This document shows, piece after piece, positions 1 to 7,470 of a stretch of 64,000 nucleotides of DNA. The DNA is from DATEOR01 sp036279015 (GTDB taxonomy: Bacteria; Actinomycetota; Thermoleophilia; Gaiellales; Gaiellaceae), in contig DASUJY010000065.1 in NCBI GenBank assembly GCA_036279015.1, forward strand, positions 1-64,000. Reading direction: 5' to 3'. Position 1 is the stretch's first letter; every line of letters starts with the position of its first letter. The position numbers and the translations under genes were made by a program. Under the pieces are notes generated by a model, which saw nothing but the letters and a program-made list of their open reading frames with translations, was not told where the DNA came from and searched no databases.

Positions 1-199
1 CTTGACGCGATCCGAACTCGGTCCGCTCCGGCACGACGGCAACCGTCTTTCCGTGCGGTCGGTCGCGCAAGGCCAGAGCATGACGAGGGTGTGCGATCGA
101 GAAGCCCGGCGGCTCGGGCGGGATCGGGTACTCGAGCGCGGCGCCCGCAGGAGCCGCCAGCCAGGCAGCCGCTCCGACCGCGATGAGAAACCGAACCAT
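1..199 (-). CDS. Exported protein, N-terminal fragment (runs off window)
   Basis: An ATG on the minus strand at 197-199 opens a frame that stays open to the window edge, about 66 codons. It begins with MVRFLIAVGAAAWLAAPAGA, a clear Sec signal peptide: one basic residue, a hydrophobic core and an A-x-A-like cleavage site. A proline-rich stretch (EYPIPPEPPG) follows, then a segment ending VVPERTEFGSR. That last motif resembles the start of the catalytic region in some L,D-transpeptidases, but too little is visible to claim this. It lies 33 bases downstream of the NYN-domain gene on the same strand, so the two may be co-transcribed. The protein is exported; its function is unknown. Confidence 0.5.
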   Translation of the reverse strand, partial: MVRFLIAVGAAAWLAAPAGAALEYPIPPEPPGFSIAHPRHALALRDRPHGKTVAVVPERTEFGSRQ

Positions 200-232
200 C
201 CACCTCTGGTTCGGCCGGCAGGATTCTTGGCT

Positions 233-592
233 TTAGCCCTTAGAGGTGAGTTCTCGCGCAAACGCTCCGCCGCCGATCACGAGCTCTGCCCGTCCACCGG
301 CCCGCTCTCGAAGCTCGCGGTCGGACGTCACGAGCCAGTAGGGCTCGTCGAGCTCGGCGGCGCGCCGCGCGATCCAGTCGTCCGCACTCTCGCCGCCCGT
401 GCCGATCCCGCCGGCCGGTGCCCGGCCGTCGAAGACGAGCTCGAAAGAGACTCCCTCCGCCCCGGCCCACGCCGAGACCAGCGCCACGAGCTCCTCCTCA
501 GGGATGTTCGGCCAGCGCGAGCGCAGGACGTTGCGCGCGTCGATCAGAACTGTGACGCTCAAGGAGTGTCGAGACTGTACGACCTCCAGCAC
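233..592 (-). CDS. NYN/PIN-like nuclease-domain protein
   Basis: A 119-residue protein consisting of one NYN (PIN-like) domain. The spaced acidic residues expected at the metal site are visible: D18 in VLIDARNV, D71/D72 in SADDWIARR and D91 in VTSDRELR. Proteins of this fold, such as YacP/Rae1-like enzymes, are metal-dependent RNases, so a role in RNA processing is likely, though the substrate cannot be read from sequence. The GTG at 592 gives the longest form. A TTG at 562 (MSVTVLIDARNV) is an equally plausible start and would leave room for a promoter, because the divergent MOSC gene begins only 6 bases away at 598. Confidence 0.85.
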   Translation of the reverse strand: MLEVVQSRHSLSVTVLIDARNVLRSRWPNIPEEELVALVSAWAGAEGVSFELVFDGRAPAGGIGTGGESADDWIARRAAELDEPYWLVTSDRELRERAGGRAELVIGGGAFARELTSKG

Positions 593-597
593 TCGCC

Positions 598-1239
598 GTG
601 ACCGGTCGGGTCCTCTCGGTGAATGTCGGTCGACCGCGCGTCCTCGAGTGGCTCGGGCGGCTCGAGACGACGTCGATCTGGAAGACCCCTGTGGAGGGCC
701 GGGTTGCGCTGCGCGGAGTCAACATCGACGGAGACGACCAGGCCGACCGTGAGGTGCACGGCGGCCCCTACAAGGCGGTGCACGCGTACGCGCGGGAGGA
801 CGCCGAGTGGTGGGAGCGGGAGCTCGGGCGACGCCTCGAGCACGGGGCCTTCGGCGAGAACCTCAGCATCGAGGGCGTGGACGTGACCGGAGCCGTGATC
901 GGCGAGCGCTGGCGCATCGGCGGCACGCTCCTCCAGGTGTGCCAGCCCCGCATTCCCTGCTGGAAGCTCGGAGCGCGGATGGGGGACCCGACGTTTCCAG
1001 TGCACTTCGCTGCGGCCGGCCGGCCGGGCGCCTACCTCCGCATCCTCGAGGAGGGCGAGCTCGGCGCCGGCGACGAGCTCCACGTCGAGCAGCGGCCCGA
1101 CCACGGGCTGACCATCGGCGACGTCGCCCGGATCTACCACCAGGAGCGCGGCCGCTCGGGCGCCCTCCTCGCCGTGGCCGAGCTCGCCCCCGATTGGCAT
1201 GACTGGGCTCTCAAGCGATCCGGGGATCCGGTAGGGTGA
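598..1239 (+). CDS. MOSC domain-containing protein (YiiM type)
   Basis: A 213-residue protein covering a complete MOSC (molybdenum cofactor sulfurase C-terminal) domain. Motifs visible in order are the N-terminal SVNVGRPR, HGGPYKAVHAY, GAFGENLSIEG (the family FGENL motif) and RIPCWKLGARMGDPTF, which carries the conserved cysteine. Soluble MOSC proteins such as YiiM and YcbX bind the molybdenum cofactor and reduce N-hydroxylated compounds or transfer sulfur; which of these applies here cannot be told. A C-terminal 3-alpha region (about residues 160-205) follows, as in YiiM. It starts with GTG, divergent from the NYN gene. There is no signal peptide, so it is cytoplasmic. Confidence 0.92.
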   Translation: MTGRVLSVNVGRPRVLEWLGRLETTSIWKTPVEGRVALRGVNIDGDDQADREVHGGPYKAVHAYAREDAEWWERELGRRLEHGAFGENLSIEGVDVTGAVIGERWRIGGTLLQVCQPRIPCWKLGARMGDPTFPVHFAAAGRPGAYLRILEEGELGAGDELHVEQRPDHGLTIGDVARIYHQERGRSGALLAVAELAPDWHDWALKRSGDPVG

Positions 1240-1268
1240 GAACGTCTACGACGAAAGGAGGTTCGACC

Positions 1269-1313
1269 ATGTCCAAGTCCTGCACGCGCCGAGCCTCCGG
1301 TCGGACGCCCTAG
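1269..1313 (+). CDS. Putative 14-residue leader peptide upstream of rsgA
   Basis: A very short frame, MSKSCTRRASGRTP, begins at an ATG seven bases after an almost perfect Shine-Dalgarno (AAAGGAGG, 1254-1261), stronger than that of nearly any other gene here. It stops at 1311-1313, and a hairpin-plus-T-run terminator follows before rsgA. This arrangement is typical of a regulatory leader peptide whose translation governs transcription of the next gene. The basic CTRR segment is a candidate stall site, but the signal (amino acid, antibiotic or ribosome stress) is unknown. The strong ribosome site and the position support it; the peptide itself is too short for homology. Confidence 0.5.
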   Translation: MSKSCTRRASGRTP

Positions 1314-1335
1314 CGCGTACCCGCTCCCGAGGCTC
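1291..1335 (+). promoter_or_regulatory. Leader hairpin overlapping the leader-peptide codons
   Basis: GAGCCTC (1291-1297), inside the leader reading frame, is perfectly complementary to GAGGCTC (1329-1335). This forms a hairpin just before the terminator. A ribosome occupying or stalled on the leader peptide would disrupt it. GCGCC at 1286-1290 could alternatively pair with the descending arm of the terminator, giving a simple anti-terminator. Folding was done by eye. Confidence 0.4.
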
Positions 1336-1341
1336 TCACTC

Positions 1342-1362
1342 GCGCCCTGTCGGGCGCTTTTT
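1342..1362 (+). terminator. Intrinsic terminator in the rsgA leader
   Basis: GCGCCC (1342-1347), loop TGTC and GGGCGC (1352-1357) form a perfect 6-bp GC stem followed directly by TTTTT (1358-1362). This is a textbook intrinsic terminator. It sits 26 bases upstream of the rsgA start and downstream of the leader peptide, so it is positioned as an attenuator rather than as the end of a gene. Confidence 0.75.
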
Positions 1363-1388
1363 CGTTGCCCGAGACCGAAGGAGTTACG

Positions 1389-2429
1389 TTGCAGCTCGAA
1401 GACCTCGGCTGGGACTCGTTCTTTGCAGACGCGTTCCAGGCCTATGAGCACGAAGGCTTCATCCCCGCGCGGGTCGCCGCGCGGCATCACGGCCCCTGCG
1501 AGCTTCTGAGCGAGCGCGGGCGGCTCGGCGGCATCCCCGCCGGGCACCTGGAAGGAACCGGTCTTCCCGTGGCGGGCGACTGGGTCGCGGCACGCCCGCT
1601 CGACGGCGAGCGCAAGGCGCTGATCGAAGCCGTGCTGCCGCGCCGGACCTCGTTCGCCCGCAAGGAAGCCTGGCGGCGCACGGTGGAGCAGGTCGTCGCC
1701 GCCAACGTCGACACCGTCTTTCTCGTGACGGCGTTCGGCGCGGATCTGAACGTTCGCCGCCTCGAGCGGTATCTGACCGGCGCGTGGGACAGCGGCGCGG
1801 ACCCGACCATCGTCGTCAACAAGAGCGACACGGCGTTCGACCCGGCCGGCGATCTCGCCGCCGTCGAGACCGTCGCCTTCGGGGTGCCGGTGCACGCGGT
1901 GAGCGCCGCGACCGGCGCCGGGCTGGACGGCCTCACCGCCTACCTCGGGCGAGGACGCACGGTCGCCCTGCTCGGCTCGTCCGGAGTGGGCAAGTCGACG
2001 CTCGTCAACCGCCTTGCCGGCCGCGACATCCTCCCGACCGCCGAGACCGGGAAGGGAGGGCGCGGCCGCCATACGACGACCAACCGCGAGCTCGTCCCGC
2101 TTCCCGGCGGGGCGCTCCTCCTCGACACGCCCGGAATGCGAGAGCTGCAGCTCTGGGCCGACGAGACGGCGCTCGAGTCGACCTTCGCGGACGTCGTCGA
2201 CCTCGCTGCCCGCTGCCGCTTCGCAGACTGCGCCCACCTGCACGAGCCGGGCTGCGCCGTCCGGGCGGCGCTTGCGGACGGCACCCTCGCCGCCGACCGA
2301 TTCGAGAGCTACTCGAAGCTGCAGCGCGAGCTGCGGGCGCTCGAGGTGCGGAAGGACGCACGCCTGCAGTCGGAGGCGCGGAAGGAACGCCGTCGTCAGG
2401 AGCGGAGCAGGAGAAAGGTGAAGTACTAG
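1389..2429 (+). CDS. rsgA: Ribosome small-subunit-dependent GTPase A (RsgA)
   Basis: A circularly permuted GTPase that acts late in 30S ribosomal subunit maturation in the cytoplasm. Domain order is an N-terminal OB fold, then G4 (VVNKSD), G1/P-loop (GSSGVGKST) and G3 (LLDTPGMREL), then the zinc-binding segment CRFADCAHLHEPGCAV with its Cys-Cys-His-Cys ligands. The tail is basic and rich in Lys and Arg. I chose the TTG at 1389 (346 residues) because GAAGGAG at 1377-1383 lies at ideal spacing; an upstream TTG at 1365 has no such site and falls right behind the terminator T-run. Expression is probably attenuated by the leader peptide and terminator upstream, which is unusual for rsgA. Confidence 0.93.
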   Translation: MQLEDLGWDSFFADAFQAYEHEGFIPARVAARHHGPCELLSERGRLGGIPAGHLEGTGLPVAGDWVAARPLDGERKALIEAVLPRRTSFARKEAWRRTVEQVVAANVDTVFLVTAFGADLNVRRLERYLTGAWDSGADPTIVVNKSDTAFDPAGDLAAVETVAFGVPVHAVSAATGAGLDGLTAYLGRGRTVALLGSSGVGKSTLVNRLAGRDILPTAETGKGGRGRHTTTNRELVPLPGGALLLDTPGMRELQLWADETALESTFADVVDLAARCRFADCAHLHEPGCAVRAALADGTLAADRFESYSKLQRELRALEVRKDARLQSEARKERRRQERSRRKVKY

Positions 2430-2438
2430 TCTGCCCGA

Positions 2439-2930
2439 GTGCTCCGAATCGGGGTCCTCACGGCGATCGTGCTTGCGACGGCCGCCTGCGGCGGCAGCAC
2501 GTCCTCCGAGCCCGCCACGAGCGTCGTGACGCACACCGTGGTCGAGACCGTGACTGCGACCCCGCCTGTCGAGACGATCTCGACGGTCACGCCCAGCCTT
2601 TCCTCGCGGACGTTCCAGATGCCATCCAGGAACATCGGCTGCATGCTCTATGGGCGCGTGCTCGCCTGCGACGTGCTCAGCGGGTTGACGCCGGAGCCGA
2701 AGCGCAGCTGCGAGCTCGACTGGGCGGGGATGATCCTGGAAGCGAGCGGCCGTCCCCAACCTCGGTGCGCCGGCGACACGGTCTACGATCAGGACGCCCC
2801 TGTCCTCGAGTACGGCAAGAGCTGGGCGAGGAACGGCTTCACCTGCGCCTCGATGACGAACGGTGTCCAATGCCGGAACGGCGAGGACCACGGGTTCCTG
2901 CTCTCGCGGGAGACCTGGACGAGGTATTAG
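2439..2930 (+). CDS. Putative lipoprotein with DUF6636 domain
   Basis: A 163-residue exported protein. The N-terminus (MLRIGVLTAIVLATAACGG) is a lipoprotein signal peptide with a TAAC lipobox, giving Cys17 as the lipidated residue. A Ser/Thr/Val-rich linker follows (about residues 20-55), then a compact domain starting RTFQMPSRNIGC. The F-x-MPS-x-NIGC signature and several paired cysteines match the actinobacterial DUF6636 family of unknown function. It sits on the outer face of the membrane. The GTG start is 9 bases after the rsgA stop, so the two may share a transcript, but no functional link is evident. Confidence 0.8.
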   Translation: MLRIGVLTAIVLATAACGGSTSSEPATSVVTHTVVETVTATPPVETISTVTPSLSSRTFQMPSRNIGCMLYGRVLACDVLSGLTPEPKRSCELDWAGMILEASGRPQPRCAGDTVYDQDAPVLEYGKSWARNGFTCASMTNGVQCRNGEDHGFLLSRETWTRY

Positions 2931-3005
2931 GGCGAACCGCCGCCGTTCCTGGCACCATGGGGGCCGAAGAGCCTGCGGGCAGGGGGTCGCGGCCTTCAGC
3001 TACCG

Positions 3006-3956
3006 ATGACTCTCGCGGCCAGCCACCAAGATGAAGCCTTCCTCCACGAGGCGTTTCTCTACGGTGACCTCGAGGAGCTCGTTCGTAAGGTCGACGCGTT
3101 CGTCCGCGAAGGCATCGAGGCCGATGAGCCGGTTCTCGTCGCGTTGAGCTCGGACAAGAACGAGCGCGTACGAGCCGCGCTCGGAGACTCGGGCGATGCT
3201 GTGCTCTTCGCCGACATGGAGGAGATCGGCGCGAACCCGGCCCGCATCATCGCGGTCTGGCGGGACTTCGCCGACACGTACGGGGCCGGCGGACAGCCGA
3301 TCCGAGGCATCGGCGAGCCGATCTGGGCGGGCAGAAGCGATCCCGAGCTCGCCGAATGCCATCGGCACGAGTCATTGCTGAACCTCGCATTCGCGGACGG
3401 GCCCGCCTTCCGCCTCCTCTGCCCCTACGACGTCAGCTCGCTCGAGCAGCACGTCGTGGCGGAGGCGGAGCGCACGCATCCCTACGTCTCCGACGGCGGG
3501 TCGAGCCGCGAGAGCAAGCGATATCGCGGGCTGGACGCGATCGCCGAGCCGTTCGCCGAGCCTCTCGAGGATCCTCCCGTCGACGCGTGGGAGGTCACCT
3601 TCGACGAGAATTCCCTGGCGGACGTGCGGGCCATCGTCGCCGAGCAAGCCGGCGCGCTGGGCTTGGCGCTGGCGCGCACGAACAGCTTCGTCATCGCCGT
3701 CAACGAGGTCGCGACGAACAGCGTCCGCCACGGAGGCGGACAGGGCATCCTCAGGATCTGGCGAGACGGCGAGGCACTGATCTGCCAGGTCGAGGACCGT
3801 GGCCGGATCGAGGAGCCGCTCGTCGGCAGGCAACGGCCGGTGCTCGACGAGGCGGGTGGCCGCGGGCTCTGGCTCGCAAATCAGCTGTGCGATCTCGTGC
3901 AGGTGCGGAGCTTCGAGAACGGAAGCGCAGTCCGCATCCACATGACGCGCAGCTAG
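3006..3956 (+). CDS. MEDS-domain sensor with anti-sigma (RsbW-type) HATPase
   Basis: A 316-residue cytoplasmic regulator. Residues about 10-165 match the MEDS (DcmR-type sensory) domain. Residues about 195-316 form a GHKL ATPase of the RsbW/SpoIIAB type, with N box IAVNEVATNSVRHGG, G1 box VEDRGRIEEP and G2 box GGRGLWLANQLCDLV. There is no histidine-phosphorylation domain, so it should act as an anti-sigma or anti-anti-sigma serine kinase rather than a classical sensor kinase. Actinobacteria use this architecture in general stress control. No sigma factor or STAS antagonist is adjacent, so its partner is encoded elsewhere. Confidence 0.86.
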   Translation: MTLAASHQDEAFLHEAFLYGDLEELVRKVDAFVREGIEADEPVLVALSSDKNERVRAALGDSGDAVLFADMEEIGANPARIIAVWRDFADTYGAGGQPIRGIGEPIWAGRSDPELAECHRHESLLNLAFADGPAFRLLCPYDVSSLEQHVVAEAERTHPYVSDGGSSRESKRYRGLDAIAEPFAEPLEDPPVDAWEVTFDENSLADVRAIVAEQAGALGLALARTNSFVIAVNEVATNSVRHGGGQGILRIWRDGEALICQVEDRGRIEEPLVGRQRPVLDEAGGRGLWLANQLCDLVQVRSFENGSAVRIHMTRS

Positions 3957-3995
3957 CGTCCGATCCGCTTCGCGCAGAGCCCGCGGCGGCATTGC

Positions 3996-4685
3996 TCAGT
4001 GGAACCGCTTCGGGAACTGGCCGATGATCCCGGTCGAGAGCATGTCGGCCATGCCGAGCGCCTGGACGTGGATCCGGTCGTAGGCCGCCACGTCGGCGTC
4101 CCAATCCGCGTTCAGCCGGGCAAGCGCCTCGTCCGTCGTGAGGGCGAGGTGGCGATGGAGCATCGGCTTCATCTCGTCCAGGGGCCAGAAGCGTGGGTTT
4201 GCGCTCGCGAGGAAGCCGGCGATCTCGTCCGCGTTCGCCGTCCAGCGCGTCTGGGCGTCGGCGACGGCGTCCGAGTCGCCCTTCTTCGCCGCGGCGACGA
4301 GATCGGCCGCGATCAGGATGTGGTCGCGGAGGAGGCGCGTCAGCTCATCACCAGCGGCGGCGCCGTAGAACGGCTTGATCGCGTCTCCGATGTCGACCTG
4401 GTTTTGCAGCAGCCGCCCGACGGTCGCGTCGGTGTCGGGCGACTCGGTCGTGAGGCTGATGATGGCGAGGCGCGTCCAGGTGACGTGGTCCTCCCAGAGC
4501 TTGCGCATGTCGTTCCGGAACTCGAGCTGTTTCTGGTTCACGACCGCGGCGGTCGCATGGTGGGCGTTCCCGTGCGCGGCGGCGTCGTGTCCGCCGGAGA
4601 CGGCGAGCGCGACGGCGGCGCTCAGAATGGCGACGAGCGCCGTCAGCGCGAGGGGGATCGGTCTGTACGAGTCCTTACGGATCAT
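3996..4685 (-). CDS. Exported helical protein of unknown function
   Basis: A 229-residue protein with an N-terminal membrane/signal segment (about residues 10-30, ALTALVAILSAAVALAVSGG). This is followed by a short His-rich stretch (GHDAAAHGNAHH) that could bind metal. The rest is predicted helical, with motifs MRKLWEDHVTWTRLAI, LLQNQVDIGDAIKPFYG and LTRLLRDHILIAADLV. Similar proteins occur in Bacillus and Actinobacteria and are usually left as hypothetical. The downstream half of the gene pair starts here: its ATG overlaps the stop of the membrane-protein gene by 4 bases, so the two are translationally coupled and probably act together at the membrane. Confidence 0.8.
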   Translation of the reverse strand: MIRKDSYRPIPLALTALVAILSAAVALAVSGGHDAAAHGNAHHATAAVVNQKQLEFRNDMRKLWEDHVTWTRLAIISLTTESPDTDATVGRLLQNQVDIGDAIKPFYGAAAGDELTRLLRDHILIAADLVAAAKKGDSDAVADAQTRWTANADEIAGFLASANPRFWPLDEMKPMLHRHLALTTDEALARLNADWDADVAAYDRIHVQALGMADMLSTGIIGQFPKRFH

Positions 4686-5107
4686 GTGAGCCTTCCTTCA
4701 CGTCGAGGGATGACAAGGACGGAGGCGAACCGAGTCCGAAGCAGGTCGAGCGCCGCCAGGAGCCCGATGGCTTCGATCGCCTTCGTGACGATCGCGAGGC
4801 CGTCGACCGCCTCGACTTCTGGGTGGAGGACCGGAACGCCGGTCGTCAACACCAGGCCGTAGCTCACCAGCAGCCCGCCGAGGAGCAGCGCCGTCGCGCC
4901 GGTGACGGGCGGCGCCGCCGACCTGCCCAGGCAGAGGGCGGTGACGGCCAGGAGGACGGTGGCGGCCAGGAACCCCGATCCGGCTCCCACCCCCTCCTCG
5001 AAGTGCTCGCGGACGAGGCCGCCGTGGATTCCGGCGCTGATCGCGCAGACGACCACGAGCAGATGGCGCTCGAGCGTCTCGCGGGAGAGTGCCGGCCAGT
5101 TGCGCAT
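4682..5107 (-). CDS. Small integral membrane protein
   Basis: A 141-residue protein with four predicted transmembrane helices (approximately residues 14-32, 45-60, 68-90 and 102-122) and short loops. No catalytic motif is recognised. The ATG at 5107 follows GGAG in the sequence GGAAGGAGAACATGCA. It heads a two-gene leftward operon with the His-rich exported protein at 3996-4685 and diverges from the OsmC gene at 5198; the 90 bases between must hold both promoters. A scaffold or sensor role for the exported partner is a guess. Confidence 0.8.
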   Translation of the reverse strand: MRNWPALSRETLERHLLVVVCAISAGIHGGLVREHFEEGVGAGSGFLAATVLLAVTALCLGRSAAPPVTGATALLLGGLLVSYGLVLTTGVPVLHPEVEAVDGLAIVTKAIEAIGLLAALDLLRTRFASVLVIPRREGRLT

Positions 5108-5197
5108 TGCATGTTCTCCTTCCTTCGTTGTTCGAAGGAGTTGGTGCTCTGCCCGGCTGCGTTCTTACGGGAGGGCCTCCTGGAGTACGCTCCCCGC

Positions 5198-5689
5198 GTG
5201 GACGTTCGAGACCTGCAACGGCCCTTGAAGGAGCGCTATCGCGCCGAGCCCGAGGCGGCGAGGATCACCCTCACCGCGCGAGGATCAGAAGCGGCCGGCG
5301 ATCCGCTCTCCTGCTCGGTCGACATCGGCCGGGCTCTCTACGACGCACAGGCGCACACGGGAGTCGGAGGCGCGGGGACGGCCGCCTGCTCCGGCGACCT
5401 CCTGCTGGGCGCGCTGGCGGCCTGCGCGCAGGTCACGTGCCAGCTCGTCGCGGCGAACATGGGGATCGAGGCGGAGCGAATCGAGGCGGTCGCCGAAGGA
5501 GACCTGGACCTACGCGGGACGCTGGGCGCCCGCGACGTCCCGGTCGGCTTCGAGGCGATCCGCCTGCGGCTCGAGATCTCGGCGCCGAGGGCGAGCGAGG
5601 AAGAGCTGGCCTCTCTCCGCGAGAAGACGGAGCGCTACTGCGTCGTTCTCCAGACAATGCTCGAGCCCCCGAGAATCGACGTGCTCTAG
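5198..5689 (+). CDS. OsmC family peroxide-reducing protein
   Basis: A 163-residue OsmC/Ohr-fold protein, a thiol peroxidase family that removes organic hydroperoxides using lipoyl or related thiols. The two active-site cysteines are at the expected places: C76 in LLGALAACAQVTC and C148 in TERYCVVLQTM. An Arg in the N-terminal part could stabilise the thiolate. I chose the GTG at 5198 because upstream in-frame sequence overlaps the divergent promoter region. It is the first gene of a tight operon: the subtilisin gene begins 2 bases after its stop and the GAF gene overlaps that one, which suggests a shared stress theme. Confidence 0.88.
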   Translation: MDVRDLQRPLKERYRAEPEAARITLTARGSEAAGDPLSCSVDIGRALYDAQAHTGVGGAGTAACSGDLLLGALAACAQVTCQLVAANMGIEAERIEAVAEGDLDLRGTLGARDVPVGFEAIRLRLEISAPRASEEELASLREKTERYCVVLQTMLEPPRIDVL

Positions 5690-5691
5690 AC

Positions 5692-6513
5692 ATGGCACAG
5701 GAGCTTCCGGCATGGAGCCTCCCGGCGGCGGCCGTCGACGGGATCGAGCTGGCGGACGACTGGCCCGCCGCGATGACGAGGGACTGGGCCTGGGGCGGAT
5801 CGACGGGCAAGGGCGTCCGCGTCTGCCTGCTCGACAGCGGCATCGAGCCGAACCACCACCTGATCGGCCCGGTCCAGCGTTCGGTCGCGGTCACGATGGG
5901 CGACGACGCCGAGATCTCGATCGCCGACGACGACGCCGACGGCGACCTCTGCGGGCACGGGACGGCCTGTGCCGGGATCATCAGGGGGATCGCGCCCGAG
6001 TGCGACCTCGTCAGCGTCCGCGTCCTGGGCTCCGGCTTCAAGGGGAGCGGCCAGATACTCGTCGCCGGGCTTCGCTGGGCAGTCGAGCAGGGCTACGAGG
6101 TGGTGAACATGAGCCTTTCGACGACGAAGCGGGAGATCGCCGAGGCGTTGCACGAGATCTCCGACAATGCCTACTTCAAGAAGACGATGATCGTCGCCGC
6201 CGCTCACAACCTGCCCGTCGACAGCTATCCGTGGCGGTTCGCCGCGGTCGTCTCGGTGGGTAGCCACGACCGCGAGGATCCGCTCGCCTTCTACTACAAC
6301 CCGACCCCGCCCGTCGAATTCTTCGCGCGCGGAGTGGACATCGACGTCGCCTGGCTCGGCGGAACCACCATCCGCTCGACGGGGAACAGCTTTGCCACGC
6401 CGCACATGGCCGGGCTCTGCGCCCTCGTCCTCGGCAAGCACCCCGGCCTGACGCCGTTCCAGCTCAAGAGCGTTCTCTACCTGACGGCGACGAACGTCGG
6501 CGAGGGCGCATGA
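5692..6513 (+). CDS. Cytoplasmic subtilisin-like (S8) serine protease
   Basis: A 273-residue S8 peptidase with the complete catalytic triad in order: D48 in CLLDSGIEP, H89 in LCGHGTACAG and S233 in STGNSFATPHMAG. The oxyanion Asn is near N173. There is no signal peptide and no long inhibitory propeptide (the domain begins within about 40 residues), so it probably acts inside the cell like an intracellular subtilisin. The ATG at 5692 lies directly after the OsmC stop, and its own stop overlaps the GAF-gene ATG (ATGA). Coupling to a GAF sensor is the clue to regulation; substrates are unknown. Confidence 0.92.
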   Translation: MAQELPAWSLPAAAVDGIELADDWPAAMTRDWAWGGSTGKGVRVCLLDSGIEPNHHLIGPVQRSVAVTMGDDAEISIADDDADGDLCGHGTACAGIIRGIAPECDLVSVRVLGSGFKGSGQILVAGLRWAVEQGYEVVNMSLSTTKREIAEALHEISDNAYFKKTMIVAAAHNLPVDSYPWRFAAVVSVGSHDREDPLAFYYNPTPPVEFFARGVDIDVAWLGGTTIRSTGNSFATPHMAGLCALVLGKHPGLTPFQLKSVLYLTATNVGEGA

Positions 6514-7163
6514 CGGACGAAGGGCTTCAGAGCGCAGCGGCTGCGATCCTCGCCCAGGAGGCGAACCACGTCGAGCTACTCGGCACGATCGTCGATGCCG
6601 CGAGGGCGATCTTCGGCGCCCACGCCGCCTCCGTCTTCCTGCTCGACGAGGAGACCGACGAGCTCGTCTTCGAGGCGATCTCCGGCGAGGGCTCGGACAC
6701 GCTCGTCGGCACCCGCTTCCCGTCGAGCAGGGGCATCGCCGGCTTCGTGCTCGTGACCCGGCAGCCGCTCGTCCTCGACGACGTGTCGAACGATCCCCGC
6801 TTCGCGCGCGACTTCGCCGAGGCGACGGGCTACGTGCCGAAGAGCCTGACTGCCGTCCCCCTGCTCCACAGCGACCGCGCGCTCGGGGTCCTCGAGATAC
6901 TCGACCGCCCCTCGCGCCACGACGCCGCGCTCCACGAGCTCGAGCTCCTGGGGATCTTCGCGACCCAGGCTGCGGCCGCGCTCAACCTCCTGCGCGTCGC
7001 CCGCGGAGCCCGTCAGGCGCTCGCGGGGAGCGACGACCTACACGGCCTCGCCGCGAAGCTGGCGCGTGCCGTCGACGACCTCCCGGAGGAGCGGCGAGAG
7101 GCGGGAATCGCCCTCCTCGACGCACTCGTGAAGCTGATCGGCGAAGAGAAGCCGGACGGCTGA
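6510..7163 (+). CDS. GAF domain-containing protein
   Basis: A 217-residue cytoplasmic protein with one GAF domain (about residues 18-155). GAF hallmarks include SVFLLDEETDELVFEAISGEG, GIAGFVLVTRQPLVLDDVSNDPRF and LTAVPLLHSDRALGVLEILDR. No kinase, cyclase or DNA-binding output domain follows; only a helical tail remains. It may therefore act as a ligand- or redox-responsive partner for another protein. The start overlaps the S8 protease stop as ATGA, so it is most likely translated with and acts on that protease. The gene ends inside a strong hairpin. Confidence 0.9.
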   Translation: MTDEGLQSAAAAILAQEANHVELLGTIVDAARAIFGAHAASVFLLDEETDELVFEAISGEGSDTLVGTRFPSSRGIAGFVLVTRQPLVLDDVSNDPRFARDFAEATGYVPKSLTAVPLLHSDRALGVLEILDRPSRHDAALHELELLGIFATQAAAALNLLRVARGARQALAGSDDLHGLAAKLARAVDDLPEERREAGIALLDALVKLIGEEKPDG

Positions 7164-7178
7164 GCCGCCCGGCTTCTC
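7146..7178. terminator. Bidirectional hairpin between converging genes
   Basis: GAGAAGCCGG (7146-7155) is perfectly complementary to CCGGCTTCTC (7169-7178), and CGGCT/AGCCG inside extends the stem. The long palindrome covers the GAF stop codon and lies between two converging genes. There is no T-run, so it may work as a hairpin-only terminator or as an mRNA 3' end protector. Confidence 0.65.
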
Positions 7179-7192
7179 GCTCGCGCGGGCCC

Positions 7193-7357
7193 TTAGGCCT
7201 TGAAGCGATGAGCCTCGACGTCGTCCGAGTCGTCGTCCGACTCGCGGCGACCCGGATCCCCGCCCGGCTCCGAATCCTCGGAGCGAGCCTTGACGCGGTG
7301 GGCCTCGACGTCGGCCTCGTCCTGTGCGGACTTGACCCTTTCGCGCTCTTCGTCCAC
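7193..7357 (-). CDS. 54-residue acidic peptide with two DVEAHR-x-KA repeats
   Basis: A small protein starting at GTG 7357, chosen because AAAGGAG lies seven bases upstream; the longer frame from 7438 lacks a ribosome site. The sequence is very hydrophilic, with an acidic linker (SEDSEPGG...SDDDSDD), and holds two copies of a nine-residue motif: DVEAHRVKA (residues 16-24) and DVEAHRFKA, which forms the exact C-terminus. Short actinobacterial proteins carrying D/E-V-E-x-H-x-x-K repeats are known to me only as hypotheticals. There is no signal peptide or membrane segment. Repeats at regular spacing could be binding motifs or peptide cores; no modifying enzyme sits next to it. Confidence 0.65.
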   Translation of the reverse strand: MDEERERVKSAQDEADVEAHRVKARSEDSEPGGDPGRRESDDDSDDVEAHRFKA

Positions 7358-7470
7358 TGCAGTCTCCTTTCGTGCGTTGCGAGCGGCTAGCCGTACAACA
7401 AGACGTTCGCCGCGACCAGTATCTTCCCACGCTTTCAATTGCAGCGGAACCCTGCGATGCTTGCCCGCCG

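Noticed and set aside
1134..2891. 585-codon minus-strand frame over rsgA and the lipoprotein gene
   Set aside because: No family motif, and rsgA on the plus strand carries all GTPase motifs.
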